Source: Stenogyne calaminthoides (lineage: Eukaryota; Streptophyta; Magnoliopsida; Lamiales; Lamiaceae). From it: DNA of 64,000 nucleotides. A program made the position numbers and the translations under genes. The notes below the pieces were generated by a model. That model saw nothing but the letters and a program-made list of their open reading frames with translations. It did not search any database and was not told the origin of the DNA. Shown here in pieces: positions 32,796 to 45,111 of this stretch (its first letter is position 1; every line of letters begins with the position of its first letter). The DNA lies in assembly GCA_037126765.1 (NCBI GenBank), contig JBBCBC010000049.1, forward strand, positions 434,001 through 498,000, read 5' to 3'.

Positions 32796-34364
32796 TGTCT
32801 ACTACTTTTGGGATATCCTTCAATTCACAATCCGTCTGATCGAAAGGCCAACAAAGACGTGGGGGAGTTTTTTCGTCAATTTCTCACAAAAAAAGAAAAG
32901 AAAAAAAGAATAAAAATGTTGGACCACATTACATATGTACTAGAGGAATGAGCGTTTCTTTCATGAATAGTGCACATCTACAACCACCATATACCAAGCA
33001 TGCCTTGTTTATCCATTTTTGGGTTTAATCTGTTAGGTCAAAAGAAATAGTGCACTAAAATGGGAAATGGGGTTTATATGATATGAATAGACTATAGAGA
33101 CTGCTCTCTTTTTTTTTTTGACAGAACTATAGAGACTACTTTCCACACTTAAATAAGTGTGATATTTGAGCAAAGGTGTGTTGAGGTTTTTTTTTAATAT
33201 AATATATATTTTATATTGTATAATATTGTATGACTGATGTGTCTAAAAATGGGTTAATAATAAGAGATGGTGGGTCAAATTCTCCACTCAACGCCCAGCT
33301 CACCATTTTGATTATTGATTCAAGCAAACAAATATTTAGGTGGGCCCAGGCTGAGGTTGGGCCCACAATGGAAGGTGGGCCAGTTTGAATTAAGGAAGGT
33401 GTTCTGATTATATACACCCCAATTTTAAGAGATACACTAATTTAAATTTTCTATTATTTTAGTGTAATTTGCAAAATGATTCATACACATTTTTTCTTAT
33501 TCAAAATGAATTAAATTTATCAAAGTGGTACACACACCTCATTTCCTTCACCATTTGATCATGTTTCCGTGAAATATTAAAAATGGTCATTTTACCACTA
33601 CTGTTCACCACCGATTTGAAATTTTGAAGGAAAAGAATCCAAGCGGGGTGAGTTTTTTTCAAAATTTTTGCAACTTGTAATTTTTCGAGCCTAGTTTGTT
33701 GAAAATTGTTCTTCATTTTGACAAAAAAAAATCAAAATTGTGTAGATATTTCAAAAACAATTTATCAAAACTTTATATATTTTCTCGATAATTTTTGTCG
33801 AATTTCATAACCAAAAGATTTGTCGAATTGTGGGGGGTGTATAACCGAACCGGGCCCTTAAGGAAGAAAAGTGGCAAATAATATTCCTTCTGTATAGGAA
33901 AAGCAATGGCTCAAGTCCAAAAGAAAAGAGGTGATAGAAACCCTACAACCATTATATGAACACAAAAAAAAAAGAAATCGAGAGACAAAGTGGAGGGACG
34001 TTAATCCCATCAAGCATAAAGTTGAAAAGAGGAAAGGGAAATGAAATGAGATATGGTAACATTTTAGAGTTTGACCTTTGTTTAAATTTGGCTCATCATG
34101 CACCTTTCATTGTACTACATACATGGAACTTATGTTGTCTGTTTCATGCCTACTTAATATGTCTTCTTTTATTAAGGGGTGGGAGATGGGGGTTTTTTGT
34201 GGCTATGCTCCTTTTTGCTTGCTAGTTACTCCTTTCCTTTTACAACATGCATCAATTCATAGCATGTGTTTTTTCTTAGTAGGTCTAGGTCTTCAAGACT
34301 TTTCGGTATATATCATGCGATTGTAACGCAGCGTCTTTGAAACATGTAATTTATTTTCTTGATA
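32796..34364. other. Intergenic DNA, nothing recognised
   Basis: AT-rich with short A and T runs. ORFs are short and lack any recognisable motif. No inverted or direct repeat stands out apart from simple-sequence runs near 32,885-32,915 and 33,108-33,120. Confidence 0.4.
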
Positions 34365-34402
34365 CACTACAAAAAATAGTGGATTGACTATGAAATTTTA
34401 TA

Positions 34403-34942
34403 CTCCCTCCGTCAATTTTTTTTTATTATCCGGTTCTTTTGAGACACGGATATTAAGAAAAGGTAGGAGATTATAATACTACCTCCGTCCTTAACTCAAC
34501 ACTACTTGATTCTCAGATCGCTGGTTTTAAGAAAAAAATGATAATGTGATAAAGTGTTGTAGAAAAAATTGTTTATTAGTATTTTATGTGATAAAGTGAT
34601 GAATAGTTGGGGGTAGAAAGAGTTGTTTATTAGTATTTTATGTGATAAAGTGATAAAGTGAATATTTCCATTTAAGGAAGTGTTCAGTTAAGTATGGGAC
34701 GCCTAAAACGGAAACTGTAGGGTTAAGTTTGGCACGGAGGGAGTATTAAATGGTGTAAAGTGGGTAAAGTGGGTTTGGTGGAGGGAAATAATAGTACTAA
34801 ATGGTATAAAGTGTGTTTGGTGGAAATAAATAATAGTATTAAATAGTATTGAAAGTTGTTTTATTTCCTTTTTAGAAAATGACCAAACAAAATTAGGACG
34901 ACTATTTACGGAAAGTGGATAACCAAAATTAGGACAAAGGGA
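34403..34942. mobile_element. Stowaway-like MITE inside the CACTA MITE
   Basis: Left end CTCCCTCCGTCAATTTTTTT, right end (reverse complement) TCCCTTTGTCCTAATTTTGG, flanked by TA at 34,401-34,402 and 34,943-34,944. Both arms continue to GGTTATCC or TTATCC. It is interrupted by another MITE. Confidence 0.8.
34479..34743. mobile_element. Second Stowaway-like MITE, innermost
   Basis: Left end CTACCTCCGTCCTTAACTCA, right end (reverse complement) CTCCCTCCGTGCCAAACTTA, flanked by TA (34,477-34,478 and 34,744-34,745). Its inside repeats TTGTTTATTAGTATTTTATG twice. Confidence 0.8.
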
Positions 34943-35337
34943 TATTTTTCCAACATGCCTATGAAATTTTTAACGAAAATAATTTCGTCCTTAAATAGTA
35001 AGGCTTGCCTACGATTTGCCTACAAAATTTTCTAGTTATATAGGCTATTTTTAAACTACAAATATAATTATTTACAGAAATGTAAATTGTCTAGGAAATT
35101 ATTTGTGTAGGTAAATTCGCCTACTAAAATTGCAAATGTTTAGATAGATTGCTCGTAGGTAATTTGTTTGCCTAGGGAATTATTTGTATAGGTATTTTTT
35201 TCAAAGATTATTCTAAAAATTGGTAGACAAATAGTAGGTCATCCTCTTTTTAAAAAAATGACCAAATTAATTTATTAAGAAAATTTGTAGTCATTTGAAA
35301 ATTTTCATATGCAATTCTTCATTTTCTTGTAGTGATA

Positions 35338-36086
35338 TATATGTGTTCAGTTTATTTACATTGAGTCATTCAATTTATTCGATATAAAACAAGTTGAACA
35401 TTTTAGTGTAAACAAAATTGAATGTTTTAAGGAAATAAGTTGTATGTTTTAAAAATTAATTTGAGTTCCACGGTGCACCTAATGTATAGAACATTTTTTT
35501 TTTAGATTGAGTGGTGAAAATTTGTTGGATAAATTAGAATAAGATAAATTCACTTGGCTAACACATCACAAGCTCACTAACTAGAAGATGCTATCCATAA
35601 TCACCCTATGAAAGGATAAGATAACGGGTTAACCCATAATATTAATTGGGCTTTGATAAATACAACCAAACAAGCTATATATATTTTTTATATAGTGCAT
35701 GTCTTGATTAGCATGCACTAATAAGATGAAACATAAAATATAAAAAGTACAGGAATTTGTATGATACATATCAAATGATGCTCTAGGTCATTTCAATAAC
35801 AGTTTGCAGAAATCTACTAAAATTAAAAGAAATCCAAAACATACACACTATTATTGCTAGATGCCTAAAACCTAAAAGACAAAAATTTGAATTAGAATTC
35901 ATGTGATTTTTTTTTTTAAATTATGTTTATCGTTAACTCTTTGTTATGCATACAAAGTGTCACTTAATACTTTTTAAAAATCTAGCATTTATAAAGCGGT
36001 GATATGTATATATAATAGTGATAGTATATATGCATAACAATGACACTTAAAAATAAAGTTCACGTGAACACAAATTCACAAGAGGC
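35338..36086. other. Intergenic DNA, nothing recognised
   Basis: AT-rich, with stops in all frames. No repeats or sites that I can name. Confidence 0.4.
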
Positions 36087-38039
36087 TGATTGGGAATTAA
36101 TTGCACGGATCTATTCGGGATGAATATTTAAAACAAATTTAATTCTAACAATTATTACTAGCATGAATTAATCCTATATTAATTCAAATAATAATTCAAC
36201 AACAAATCACGATATAAACAGTTCACGAGATCCTACGAATCTTGGAATTACTACGAGTTTATACGTGAACTAACCTCCTAGAATGACAATGGACTCGTCG
36301 ATGAAAACACACCAAAAAGTCTTCCCAAGTATTCCCTAGTCCTTGCTCGACAATCCGGTGGAAGGATGCTTTCGCGAATAATTAACAAAAGGAAAAACAA
36401 AAAAATTGTTGCACCACCTTTTGGATTTACTATTTTTTCCAAAGACATGGAATTGTACACTCACAATTGACGCGGAAAATACACAACTGGTCGATGTTTC
36501 AAAATATTTGATATTTTATCGACGCTGATATTTTTCCGAAAAACCAATTTTCATGTTATCTGGGGATGAACCATTCATCCCCTATTTATAATAGAGAGGG
36601 GGACGAAAATTAGGGCTCAAAATAGGGTTAGGAAAGATCTTTTCTTGATCTCCAAGAAATCTTGAATATATCCCATATATTCTTCTTTTCCATATGTATT
36701 TTTTTCACAAAAATCTCACACCCTTATTTAACCCATTTTTTCGAAATTAATAGGAGGCTTTTCAAGATTGGATCTTTCTTGAATTTATGAGATATTCTTG
36801 TACTCCAAGAATACACATCTTTTTCCATAAAATCTTTTCAAGAAAATCAAGAAAATCCTTCTTCCTATTATTACTCTATATATTTCGAAAATCACAATTA
36901 AAGAAACCAAGTGGGAGATTTCTTGAATTTATGGGATAATCTTGTATTCCAAGAATACTTATCTCCTTTCCATAAAATCTTTTCAAGAAAATTCTTCTCC
37001 TTCTTTTTCTTTAATAATTTTGAAATTTTAAGGAAAATAATGCAACAATAATTTATTTTATTTTTAAACACCTTTTTCAGTTATTGGACTTTATGTTGGG
37101 CTACTTAGGGGGCCTTTAGGAGAATTAAGATTGGATCTTCCAATGGATCTTGAATTCTCAATATTGAGCCACAATATTATTCAAGCCCATAAATATTAAT
37201 TAATCCCACTACATAATTAATATCAAGACTATCCATCTTAACCCATATTACAGTCAATATGGCTCCCGGTTATTATTTCTCGTGTTTAAGATTATCTAGC
37301 CCATTAATTAATTCAAGCCACTGAAATAATTTTCCATTAATTAATATCTTTTGTCCTTGGTTAAGGAACGGTTCAACATTATTATCCATACCGGAAACTA
37401 GTTCCACTTGCAAGATTTGGTATAATAAATCTTATGAACCTCCCAAGGGTCAAATCGAAAAGCCGCATTTTGCACACGATTCTCCGTATTAAATCTTAGC
37501 AATCGCATGTGACCAATAATATTGCCCAAGATATAAAGTATTGAATCTCGTTGATTCTCTACCCGTGATAAGTCAAAGCAATAGTTACCAACCACACGTG
37601 ATCCTATTTAAGGAACGAAGATTAAGAAATAACGAACCATCGAGGTCTAATTCTTCCTTGTTGATTCTCAAGAATTTGTCCTCCTCAGAGGTCCTATTCG
37701 AAGGCATCGGTCATGCACTAGTGTAATCTCTTGGTCAAGACATGTCAATCCCGAGCTTTACACTTCAACCTTTCACGATGGATTGTTCATTTCCATCTAT
37801 CTCGTGAATGGTGTACTTTTTGGTTACAAGGGACATTAATTTAATCTTCTCGTGATCCGTATCACTAAATTAACTACAATGTAACACGTCTTATTTATTG
37901 AACAATTATGCAAATAAAATATATGTAACATTCGATGATATTTAAAACATCATTGATAAACAATTTATTTCAATAAATAAGTCCGAAATTGGTTTGATTA
38001 TACAAAGTAAAAGCATACTTTCCAAAGATAATCCCAACA
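36087..38039 (-). repeat. 3' LTR of the Tork-like element
   Basis: Fullest copy of this LTR family in the window. The start TGATTGGGAATTAATTGC corresponds to TGTTGGAATTAATTGC at 61,951. The end CCCAACA abuts the polypurine tract. It contains repeated TTTCTTGAATTTATG...AAAATCTTTTCAAGAAAATC segments (36,770-36,850 and 36,920-36,990), an internal duplication of about 150 bp. Confidence 0.85.
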
Positions 38040-38399
38040 ATCTCTCACTTATACTCAAAGTCTGCTTTTAAGTATACTACATCATGTCTCGTGTAGTTCC
38101 TAATACGTGACATCTAATGTAACCTACACGAACCTAATAATTTCTTCCACTTATACTCAAAGCAGATTGGCTATGCACTTGACAACCATTCCTCCCACAT
38201 GCTCTTGAATGTTTCAGAGGCGTATTAACTTTGTGAAAGGATTAACTAGGTTATCCTCCAATGCGATCTTAGCCACCTCTTCATCTCCTCTCTTAATGAT
38301 TTCTCGTCTAAGATTTCTTTCTTTGAGTGTGCTTGTTTGACTCGTGGACTCTTGGTTCCCTTGAATTTGTAACTGCCCCTAGCAAATATTGTTAGACAA

Positions 38400-40225
38400 A
38401 TTCGGAACTCCATCCAAGTCCACTAAGAAGGTCTAGAGCCAAAATGGTTCTTTCCTTTGCTTCACAAACAAACTATTTCTTTACCCGGCTTCCATGGTTG
38501 AGTCGGTGATGCATTTCTACTTCACACTCATCCATTTCATGGCTACACTTCCCAAATGAAAGCACACTAACCGAGGCGGGATAGTTTCGGAATATATATG
38601 CCGGGTTGGAAATCCGAGTGTGTGGCCGATGGGGACTAGATTATATCGATCGATAAAATAACATTCTATCTCTTTAGTTCTTTTCAAATACTTCGTAATG
38701 TTTTTAATCGCCATTCAATGTTTTTCCGGGGTTATTTTGATATCTTGCCACCATGCCAGCGGTAAAGAAGATATCCGGTCTCGTACACAGCATTGCATAC
38801 ATAAGGCTTCCGACAGCCGAAGCATATGGAATACCTTTCATGTCATCTATCTCCTTTTGTGTCTTAGGGCACATTTCCTTGGATAGATGGATTCCATGTC
38901 TGAAAGGTACAAAGTCTTTCGAATCGCATGATTTCAATCGCTTTCAAGACGTTGTCTATGTATGAAGCTTGCGATAAGCCTATCATCCTTTTCTTGCGAT
39001 CTCGAGTGATCTTGATCCCAAGGACGTCTTGCCGCTTCCCCTAAGTCCTTCATATCAAAATTTTTTTGAAAGCCATGCCCTTACGCCCGATAACACCTTT
39101 ACATCGTTCACGATGATCGTAATGTCGCTCACGATAGTACTAAGAATACCAATGCGCAGTTCGACACGCTTTTTTGTACACACAACTTTCAAACTCGTTT
39201 TGATCAAACCCATAAGATTTTATAACATGATCAAACATTGGTTCCAAGCTCTGGACGCTGTTTTAGTTAAGTAGAATGGACTTCACGAGCTTACAAATTA
39301 GGTGTTCTTGGCCTTTTTCAATGAAGCCTTGGGGTTGTTGCATATAGATTTCTTCATCAAGACTTCCGTTAAGAAAAGTCATCCTTAACATCCATTTGCC
39401 GGATCTCAAAGTCGAGATGACGGCAATTGACAAGAGTCGAGGATGGACTTGAGCATTGCTACTGGCGAAAAAAAGTTTCCTCATAGTCGATCCCTTCTTT
39501 TCGAGTATAACCTTTTCGCCACAAGCCTTGCCTTGAAGGTTTCCACCTTCCGATTCTGGGTCCTCTTTTTCTCTTGTATACCCACTTGCAACCAATGGGT
39601 TTGACCCCATTAAGTGGTTCGACTAGCTCCCACACTCGTTATGATCCATAGAACCCATTTAGGCTTTTCATTGTTGTTTGCCAAGAACACCGATCCTTGT
39701 CTTGGATTGCCTCATTATATGTCCATGGGTCGATTCATCTTGTCAGGGAATCAAGTCCGAGGACTCTCCTATCCCCATCGAATCTCTCATTTGTCTCACA
39801 ACCCTCCCACTACGACGAGGTTCGGTTGTGCAAGTGTGTCGTTTGGTATGTCATCTTAACGATTTGCATCAGAGGTTAGCCCCATTAGCTCATTTAAGGT
39901 AATCTCACTACGGGTCTTCTTTTTGTTCATATAGTCTTCCAAAAATCTAAAGTGGGTGCTTATTACCACCTTTTGATCTTCTGGACGATAAAACATACAC
40001 CCTTTTTGTTCCTCGGGGTATCCTACAAACAACCTTAATTCTCGATCGAGGATCGATTTCTCGGCTTCCTTGTCCAACACGAGTAGGACTCCCCAAATCT
40101 TCATGTGTCTCAACCTGGGCTTCTTGGCCCGTCCACAATTCTTTGGGAGTTTTGGGAACCGATTTGGATGGCACCAAGTTCAGAATGTAGGCCGCTGTTT
40201 CTAAGGCATGACCCCAGAACGACTT
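38400..40225 (-). pseudogene. Copia RNase H, RT and integrase remnants
   Basis: Minus-strand fragments in pol order. Integrase C-terminal region at 40,177-39,856: AYILNLVPSKSVPKTPKELW, then REIDPRSRI / ELRLFVGYPEEQKGCMFY. RT at 39,610-39,263: TLRSGKWMLRMTFLNGSLDE and QQPQGFIEKGQEH. RT end and RNase H start at 38,937-38,704: GIPYASAVGSLMYAMLCTRPDI and GMVARYQNNPG, a signature of Tork/Angela-type copia. No frame spans more than about 115 residues and the YVDD segment is lost, so this is a dead fragment. Frame breaks often sit beside TCG-type sequence. Confidence 0.88.
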
Positions 40226-42317
40226 GTGTTGGAATAGAGGTGTATAACACCTGGAGCATCTTCTAAATCTTGTAAATTTTGGTACATTATGTTACATAAT
40301 GATTGATAGTGTGCGACCTATTTTCTTAATGAGTCACTCATATACTTGAGTGTACGGTGCAATTGGTGCACCAGGAGAACCACTCATTTTCAAATTTGAG
40401 AGTAAAGAAAATATAATCTCAAATCTTGGAGAGAAGGAAAAAATAATTTCAAAAGTTTGAGATAATATTATATTTTTATATCCAAAATTCGGATTATAAT
40501 AAGTATATGACACTATTAAATTTAATAAAATTTAAGTGATACAATTATATTTATAAACTAAGTCATAATATTAATGTTACCTATATTAGTTATAAGAATA
40601 TTGATACCAGTTTATAAGTGTAATTATATCAATTTATACTATATATAAATTTTACAGAAAAATTTGTGTACACTTTTTTAAAAATATTAGTAATAATAAA
40701 AGGACGCTATTAATTATAAACATAAACATCATGTAAAAATAAATCATATTTTTGCAAGAAATTAAACGTTTTTTTTGTAACGGGTAAGTCATTATTTTAT
40801 TTAAAATGGGAAGAATGAAATGATTGGAAGCTGGGAAGCACATTAGTGCGCATGTTAGTTGACCACTTGACCTTAATCAAATGATCCAAAGTTCTTTTCG
40901 GCGCAGACCATAGGCGCAAAGTAGCGCCCTGTCGGTCATTCTTAAATCTTAATTTGATAATGTGCACCAAATGGTACTTTATTCGAAAGTGCATGTTTGG
41001 AGTATTTTTTTTAGGAAGAAGACGTAATTTAATGGATTATTAAATAGGTGTTACATTTAATAAAGTGAGGACCTCTAATTTAAAAAAAAAAAAAAAAAAA
41101 AAAAAGCAAAAGCAATAAAAAACCTGGTTATGAGTGTGATTTATATTACTAAAGAGTGTGACTTTTTACTATAAAGGGTGTGACTTTTTACTATAAAGGA
41201 TATTACTCATAAAAGTGAAGGGTTTGACTTATATTCTAGCAGAAGGTATCGTAGTGATAACTCAAATGTGTGATTTATATTAGAGTGTGACTTATATTAT
41301 TAAAGAGTATGCCTGTAAAAAAAATCAATTTACCAGAAACAAGTTTACAAAGATACCAACTCAAACAATAAAAAGAAAGAAGGAGAAAAAGAAAAATGAG
41401 CAAGTTTATGTGTCAGTGTAATTACATAGTTCATATTTTCGAAAAATATGTGAAAGTCCAATCGAAGTTTCATCGTTATCCTTTAATTTCAAACCCTAGT
41501 CTCTGGTTCTCTATCTCCATAGACCCCCCGGTCCAGTAATACAAACTCAACACCGACCCATACTTACATAAAACCTATTCTCACAAGGGATATGATGTTA
41601 AGAAAAATTCCCACCGAATTAGAGATGTTAAAGGGTAATATCATGTAGAATTACCCCATTTAAATCGAAAAAGAAATAGGATTTAGAACTAATTTTTCCA
41701 AGCTCATTTAAGTCAAGACCTTTTTAGCTCAAACCCTATGAGGCTCAAGGGCTAGCCCACCAGCTTGTGTAGGTAATTTTCTTAATGTAATTCTGATACA
41801 ATTATATGATAATTTTATTAATAAATTATTTTTATTTTTATACATATTTTAGATGAAATTGGTCGAATGATATTATTTTGTTCAAATATAAATAAACATA
41901 TTAAGTGGTATATTTTTCAATAGTGCTTATTTTTCAAATTTAATTAATGCAATTGAATATAACTTAACAACACATCAATTATATTAGTATGTATCTTTTT
42001 AACTTTATATGTTAAATTTAAATTACATATTTTATATCGTAGATATTTAAAAAAAAAAAAAACATTTCGTAATATAATAGTGGCACTAAGTTTAGACATA
42101 TCCCAACAATTAGTGATCATTAAAGAGTTAAATACTTAAGCCCTTGATTCTTTAGGATCTCAGTCTTTGTAAAACGACCCTAATTGATTTAGGGATTTGG
42201 AGCATGAAAATCTAAATTTGGAAAGTATAAAAAAGGGCCAAAATGAACACACTTCATCCAAAGAATTTGAGTTAAGAGTGAATTTCATGTGCATCCCGGT
42301 ACCAGGTATTATTCATT
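40226..42317. other. AT-rich intergenic DNA with short repeats
   Basis: No coding region. It contains a palindromic AT-rich repeat (about 40,530-40,655, copy 2 of the family at 31,603), a 25-base A run at 41,081-41,105, and 22-bp imperfect tandem repeats at 41,132-41,218. Confidence 0.4.
41132..41218. repeat. 22-bp imperfect tandem repeat
   Basis: Four adjacent units of the type GAGTGTGACTTTTTACTATA + AA, each 22 bp and degrading rightward. Further loose copies (GTGTGATTTATATTAG, GTGTGACTTATATTATTA) occur at 41,268-41,305. Confidence 0.65.
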
Positions 42318-42523
42318 GTGCATTTTAAAATCATGTAATTTATTATACTTAAATATGCAACTTATTTACAATTGAACCGCAATTGTTATATTAGCGGATT
42401 TACCTGCGGTTCAATGCATCCGTCTAGATAAATTGCATCTTATATGACAGGTTACCTGCCGATTTCAAAGGTAAATAAGTTGTATCTTTTTAACATAATA
42501 AATTGTATGGTTATAAAATGCGA
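42318..42523. repeat. Palindromic MITE-like repeat
   Basis: Imperfect inverted repeat: GTGCATTTTAAAATCATGTA on the left against ATAAATTGTATGGTTATAAA + ATGC on the right, with matching AACTTATTTA / AAATAAGTTG further in. The copy at 44,975-45,111 has the same ends (GTGCATTTTAGAACCATGCA). A noncoding MITE family, superfamily not determined. Confidence 0.6.
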
Positions 42524-42527
42524 GACA

Positions 42528-43448
42528 AAAAACCTCGTTAAATTAATACTCGATAAATTAACAACCTCGCTAAAACTAATAATTTGTCCGTCCCAAGTTG
42601 GGGACCAAAGACAAATTTGGGGACCAATCAATAAAATTATAAGATAATAATTTTTTGAGATCTCTCAGTATATATATTGGTCCCGACGAAACTATAAATT
42701 AATAATTATTAAAAATAATCCATATACATATATATGATGCACTTGAATATTCTTAAGACAACTTAGTAAAATAAGAATCTACTGTAACTTTTTTTTCTTG
42801 AACTTCAAATCTATGTTGATCTCATCTTTAAATCTCCTTACTGCAACCAATAGTTGTGGCGTTGTCTTCTCGTACTGCAACAAAAAGTTATGAAGAGTTG
42901 TTGATGCTTGTAATGCTTTTTTTTAGAGTGACCGATTCCAAAACTATTGCATCATCCTCTGCTTCATCATCTTCCGGATTATGAATGACATCGGTCACTA
43001 TCTCTTCTAGACTCTGAACTTCGTGACATTGATTATTTTCACCAGGAAAGTTGAGCAATTGATTCACATCCATTTTGTGGTGATATTGCATACCGGTGAT
43101 CAAATTCTCAAGTTCACTTAATGCCTTCTCCAGAGTTGCATCATTTGCACTTGAGTCGCTTTTGATTTTCCGAGTGAATTTTATAAAGGTCGAAAAGCAA
43201 TTTGCTATTGCTTCTTGATGAACATTTTAGGTCCAGTCGATTAATTGTCATATTGATAAAGATCTAAAACATTGATCTTTTCTCGAGATGGTATGTCTAA
43301 CTCATGGCCTTCCAAAATCTTACGGTAAATTTTTTTTGCATATACGTTAAAACCTCTTTAAATTAATAAATTATTAATTTATTAATATAATATCTCTATA
43401 AATTAATAAAATCATAGGTCCCAAATTTATTAATTTATAGAGGTTTTA
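42528..43448 (-). mobile_element. Internally deleted Tigger/pogo-like transposon remnant
   Basis: The ends are inverted-repeat-like: AAAACCTCGTTAAATTAATA on the left, and AAAACCTCTATAAATTAATA as the reverse complement of the right end. GGGACC-type blocks lie just inside both. The minus-strand interior (about 43,330-42,800) encodes YHHKMDVNQLLNFPGEN, HEVQSLEEIV and NPEDDEAEDDAIVLE. I recognise this as the C-terminal region of plant Tigger/jerky-type transposases of the Tc1/mariner-pogo group. Catalytic DDE segments are absent. No clear TA duplication could be fixed at both ends. Confidence 0.6.
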
Positions 43449-43535
43449 CTGCATTACTTTTGATTTTTAATGTATATATTATATGAATATCGATCATAAA
43501 GATGTGTAATTGTGAGAAATGAAGATTAAATGATA

Positions 43536-43807
43536 CTCCCTCCGCTTAAACGTAATTGTCCCGCTTTTTTTTTGTTGTTTTGTTTAAGAAATAATAATAA
43601 AAAATGAGGGGTAGTTTTTGGGTATTAGGAAAGAGAAAAAGGTATGAAGTGAACGAGTGGAGTAGTGAGTGATTTTTTTGTAATATTGTGTGAAAGTGAG
43701 GATAAAAATTATAGATAATGGGGTTATTTTTTTTTTTTATGAAATGAGAAAAATTATAGTGGGACGCTCATAAAATAAAACGAATAATTATAGTGAAATG
43801 GAGGGAG
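43536..43807. mobile_element. Stowaway-type MITE
   Basis: A 272-bp element. Left end CTCCCTCCGCTTAAACGTAA, right end (reverse complement) CTCCCTCCATTTCACTATAA, with TA on both sides (43,534-43,535 and 43,808-43,809). Noncoding. Confidence 0.85.
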
Positions 43808-43809
43808 TA

Positions 43810-44974
43810 TTATTTAATTATGATATCCTCCTCCTCCCTTTTCTTAATCAGATATTTAATCAACTTTTCAGATCTCATCTTATACTCTTATCATTTAAAT
43901 TTTTAATGCACGTGGGTCCCTGGGGAAATATAAGTGATTAATTATTATTATTATTATTATGTAATGCATGCACTTTAATGTACCGATATGTGATGAAACA
44001 TAAAAATGGAATAAGATGATTTGATATTATTTCTATTTTTCTTTATAAATTTGTTTATCGGATTAGATAAGGCCAAAGAAAGTTATTACACACGTCATTG
44101 AGGCGATTTACAATGGCATTTTGTAATTTGGGTATTGATATTTTAATATTTTAAAAAGAATAATATTAATTATACTAAATTGTACTCCATCTCATATATG
44201 AAACTGTCTCATACAAATTTTTATCAAGATGAAATAACTCTTTGAGATCATAGATAGGATATTATACGAGTTCTTTTTCTTCCAGAAAAAGCAAATTTAG
44301 ACCCCTGCATTATTATCTCAAGTCCAAGTAAATTCTTAAAATATTTTTTGGTAGACAAAAACTAATATGAGACCGCCTCAAATAGAGAGATAAGATAACC
44401 TAACACAAATAACACTCATCTCTTCTAAAGTGTTAAAGTGTCAATGCCCAACTTATGTCTCGTCTCACCGTGAGACAGTCTCATGCAAATGTGCCTCTTT
44501 TTGGTATGTTTAAACCTTTCAAATATTTTTCTAAATTCAAGTAAACCTTTAAATATTTTTTGGTACAAATAAATTCATTAACTATTTAAAATTTTATCAA
44601 ATAGGATCTTAATGTATTTTTATTGGTGCAAATAAATTATTTTTCATAGAGGAACACATTTTATTATAAATGATCTTTTATTTCTTCACTTTATATATAT
44701 TTTAAAGTTTTATAAGAAATTTATAAATTTCTCGGTAAATCAAATACGTCTTAATTTATGTATACGTCTTAAATTCTTTATACTCATTTCACTAATTTAA
44801 AATTTTAAAAAAGATGATCTAAAATTTTAAATTAGTTTTTTTTTTTTAAATTTAGTGTCTCTTATTTATTTATAAGTGTACTTCTTTAATTTTGTATATA
44901 TTTTTTATAGAAGAAAAGAGAACTTATATGCCGGCTAAATCTTGTATCATTAACAGAAAGGCATTGATATTCTC
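43810..44974. other. AT-rich intergenic DNA
   Basis: Nothing coding. A short ATT microsatellite lies at about 43,938-43,959. Direct repeats of the type CTGTCTCATACAAATTT occur at 44,204-44,222 and 44,475-44,492 but do not form a recognisable element. Confidence 0.4.
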
Positions 44975-45111
44975 ATAGTGCATTTTAGAACCATGCAACA
45001 TATTATATTGGAAGATGCAACTTATTTATACTGTACCGTACAACTATTAATATGAAAAAAATAGTTGCATGGTTCAAATATAAACAAGTTACGGTTCTAA
45101 AATGCACTATA
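44975..45111. repeat. Palindromic MITE-like repeat, second copy
   Basis: About 137 bp. Inverted ends ATAGTGCATTTTAGAACC and GGTTCTAAAATGCACTAT match closely. The inside contains ATGCAACTTATTTATA against TATAAACAAGTTACGG. Related to 42,318-42,523. Confidence 0.7.

Larger units (their letters stand above)
34365..35334. mobile_element. CACTA-type MITE containing nested MITEs
   Basis: Begins CACTACAAAAAATAGTGG and ends ATTTTCTTGTAGTG, the CACTA terminal inverted repeat. It is flanked by the 3-bp duplication ATA (34,362-34,364 and 35,335-35,337), the size expected for CACTA transposons. It has no coding capacity, and without its inserts it would be about 430 bp. The inside repeats the theme TTTGCCTACNAAATTTT. 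Confidence 0.88.
36087..40225 (-). mobile_element. Tork-like Ty1/copia element, truncated
   Basis: The left (3') LTR at 36,087-38,039 (1,953 bp, ending AATCCCAACA) is followed by a purine-rich tract on the minus strand (AAGTGAGAGAT at 38,040-38,050) and pol remnants on the minus strand running right. Pol stops abruptly near 40,225 inside the integrase, so the 5' half and the other LTR are lost. Related LTR fragments are at 27,527-28,841 and 61,951-63,018. Confidence 0.85.

Noticed and set aside
44204..44492. MITE bounded by CTGTCTCATACAAATTT-type sequences
   Set aside because: The two copies are in direct, not inverted, orientation and no target duplication is visible.
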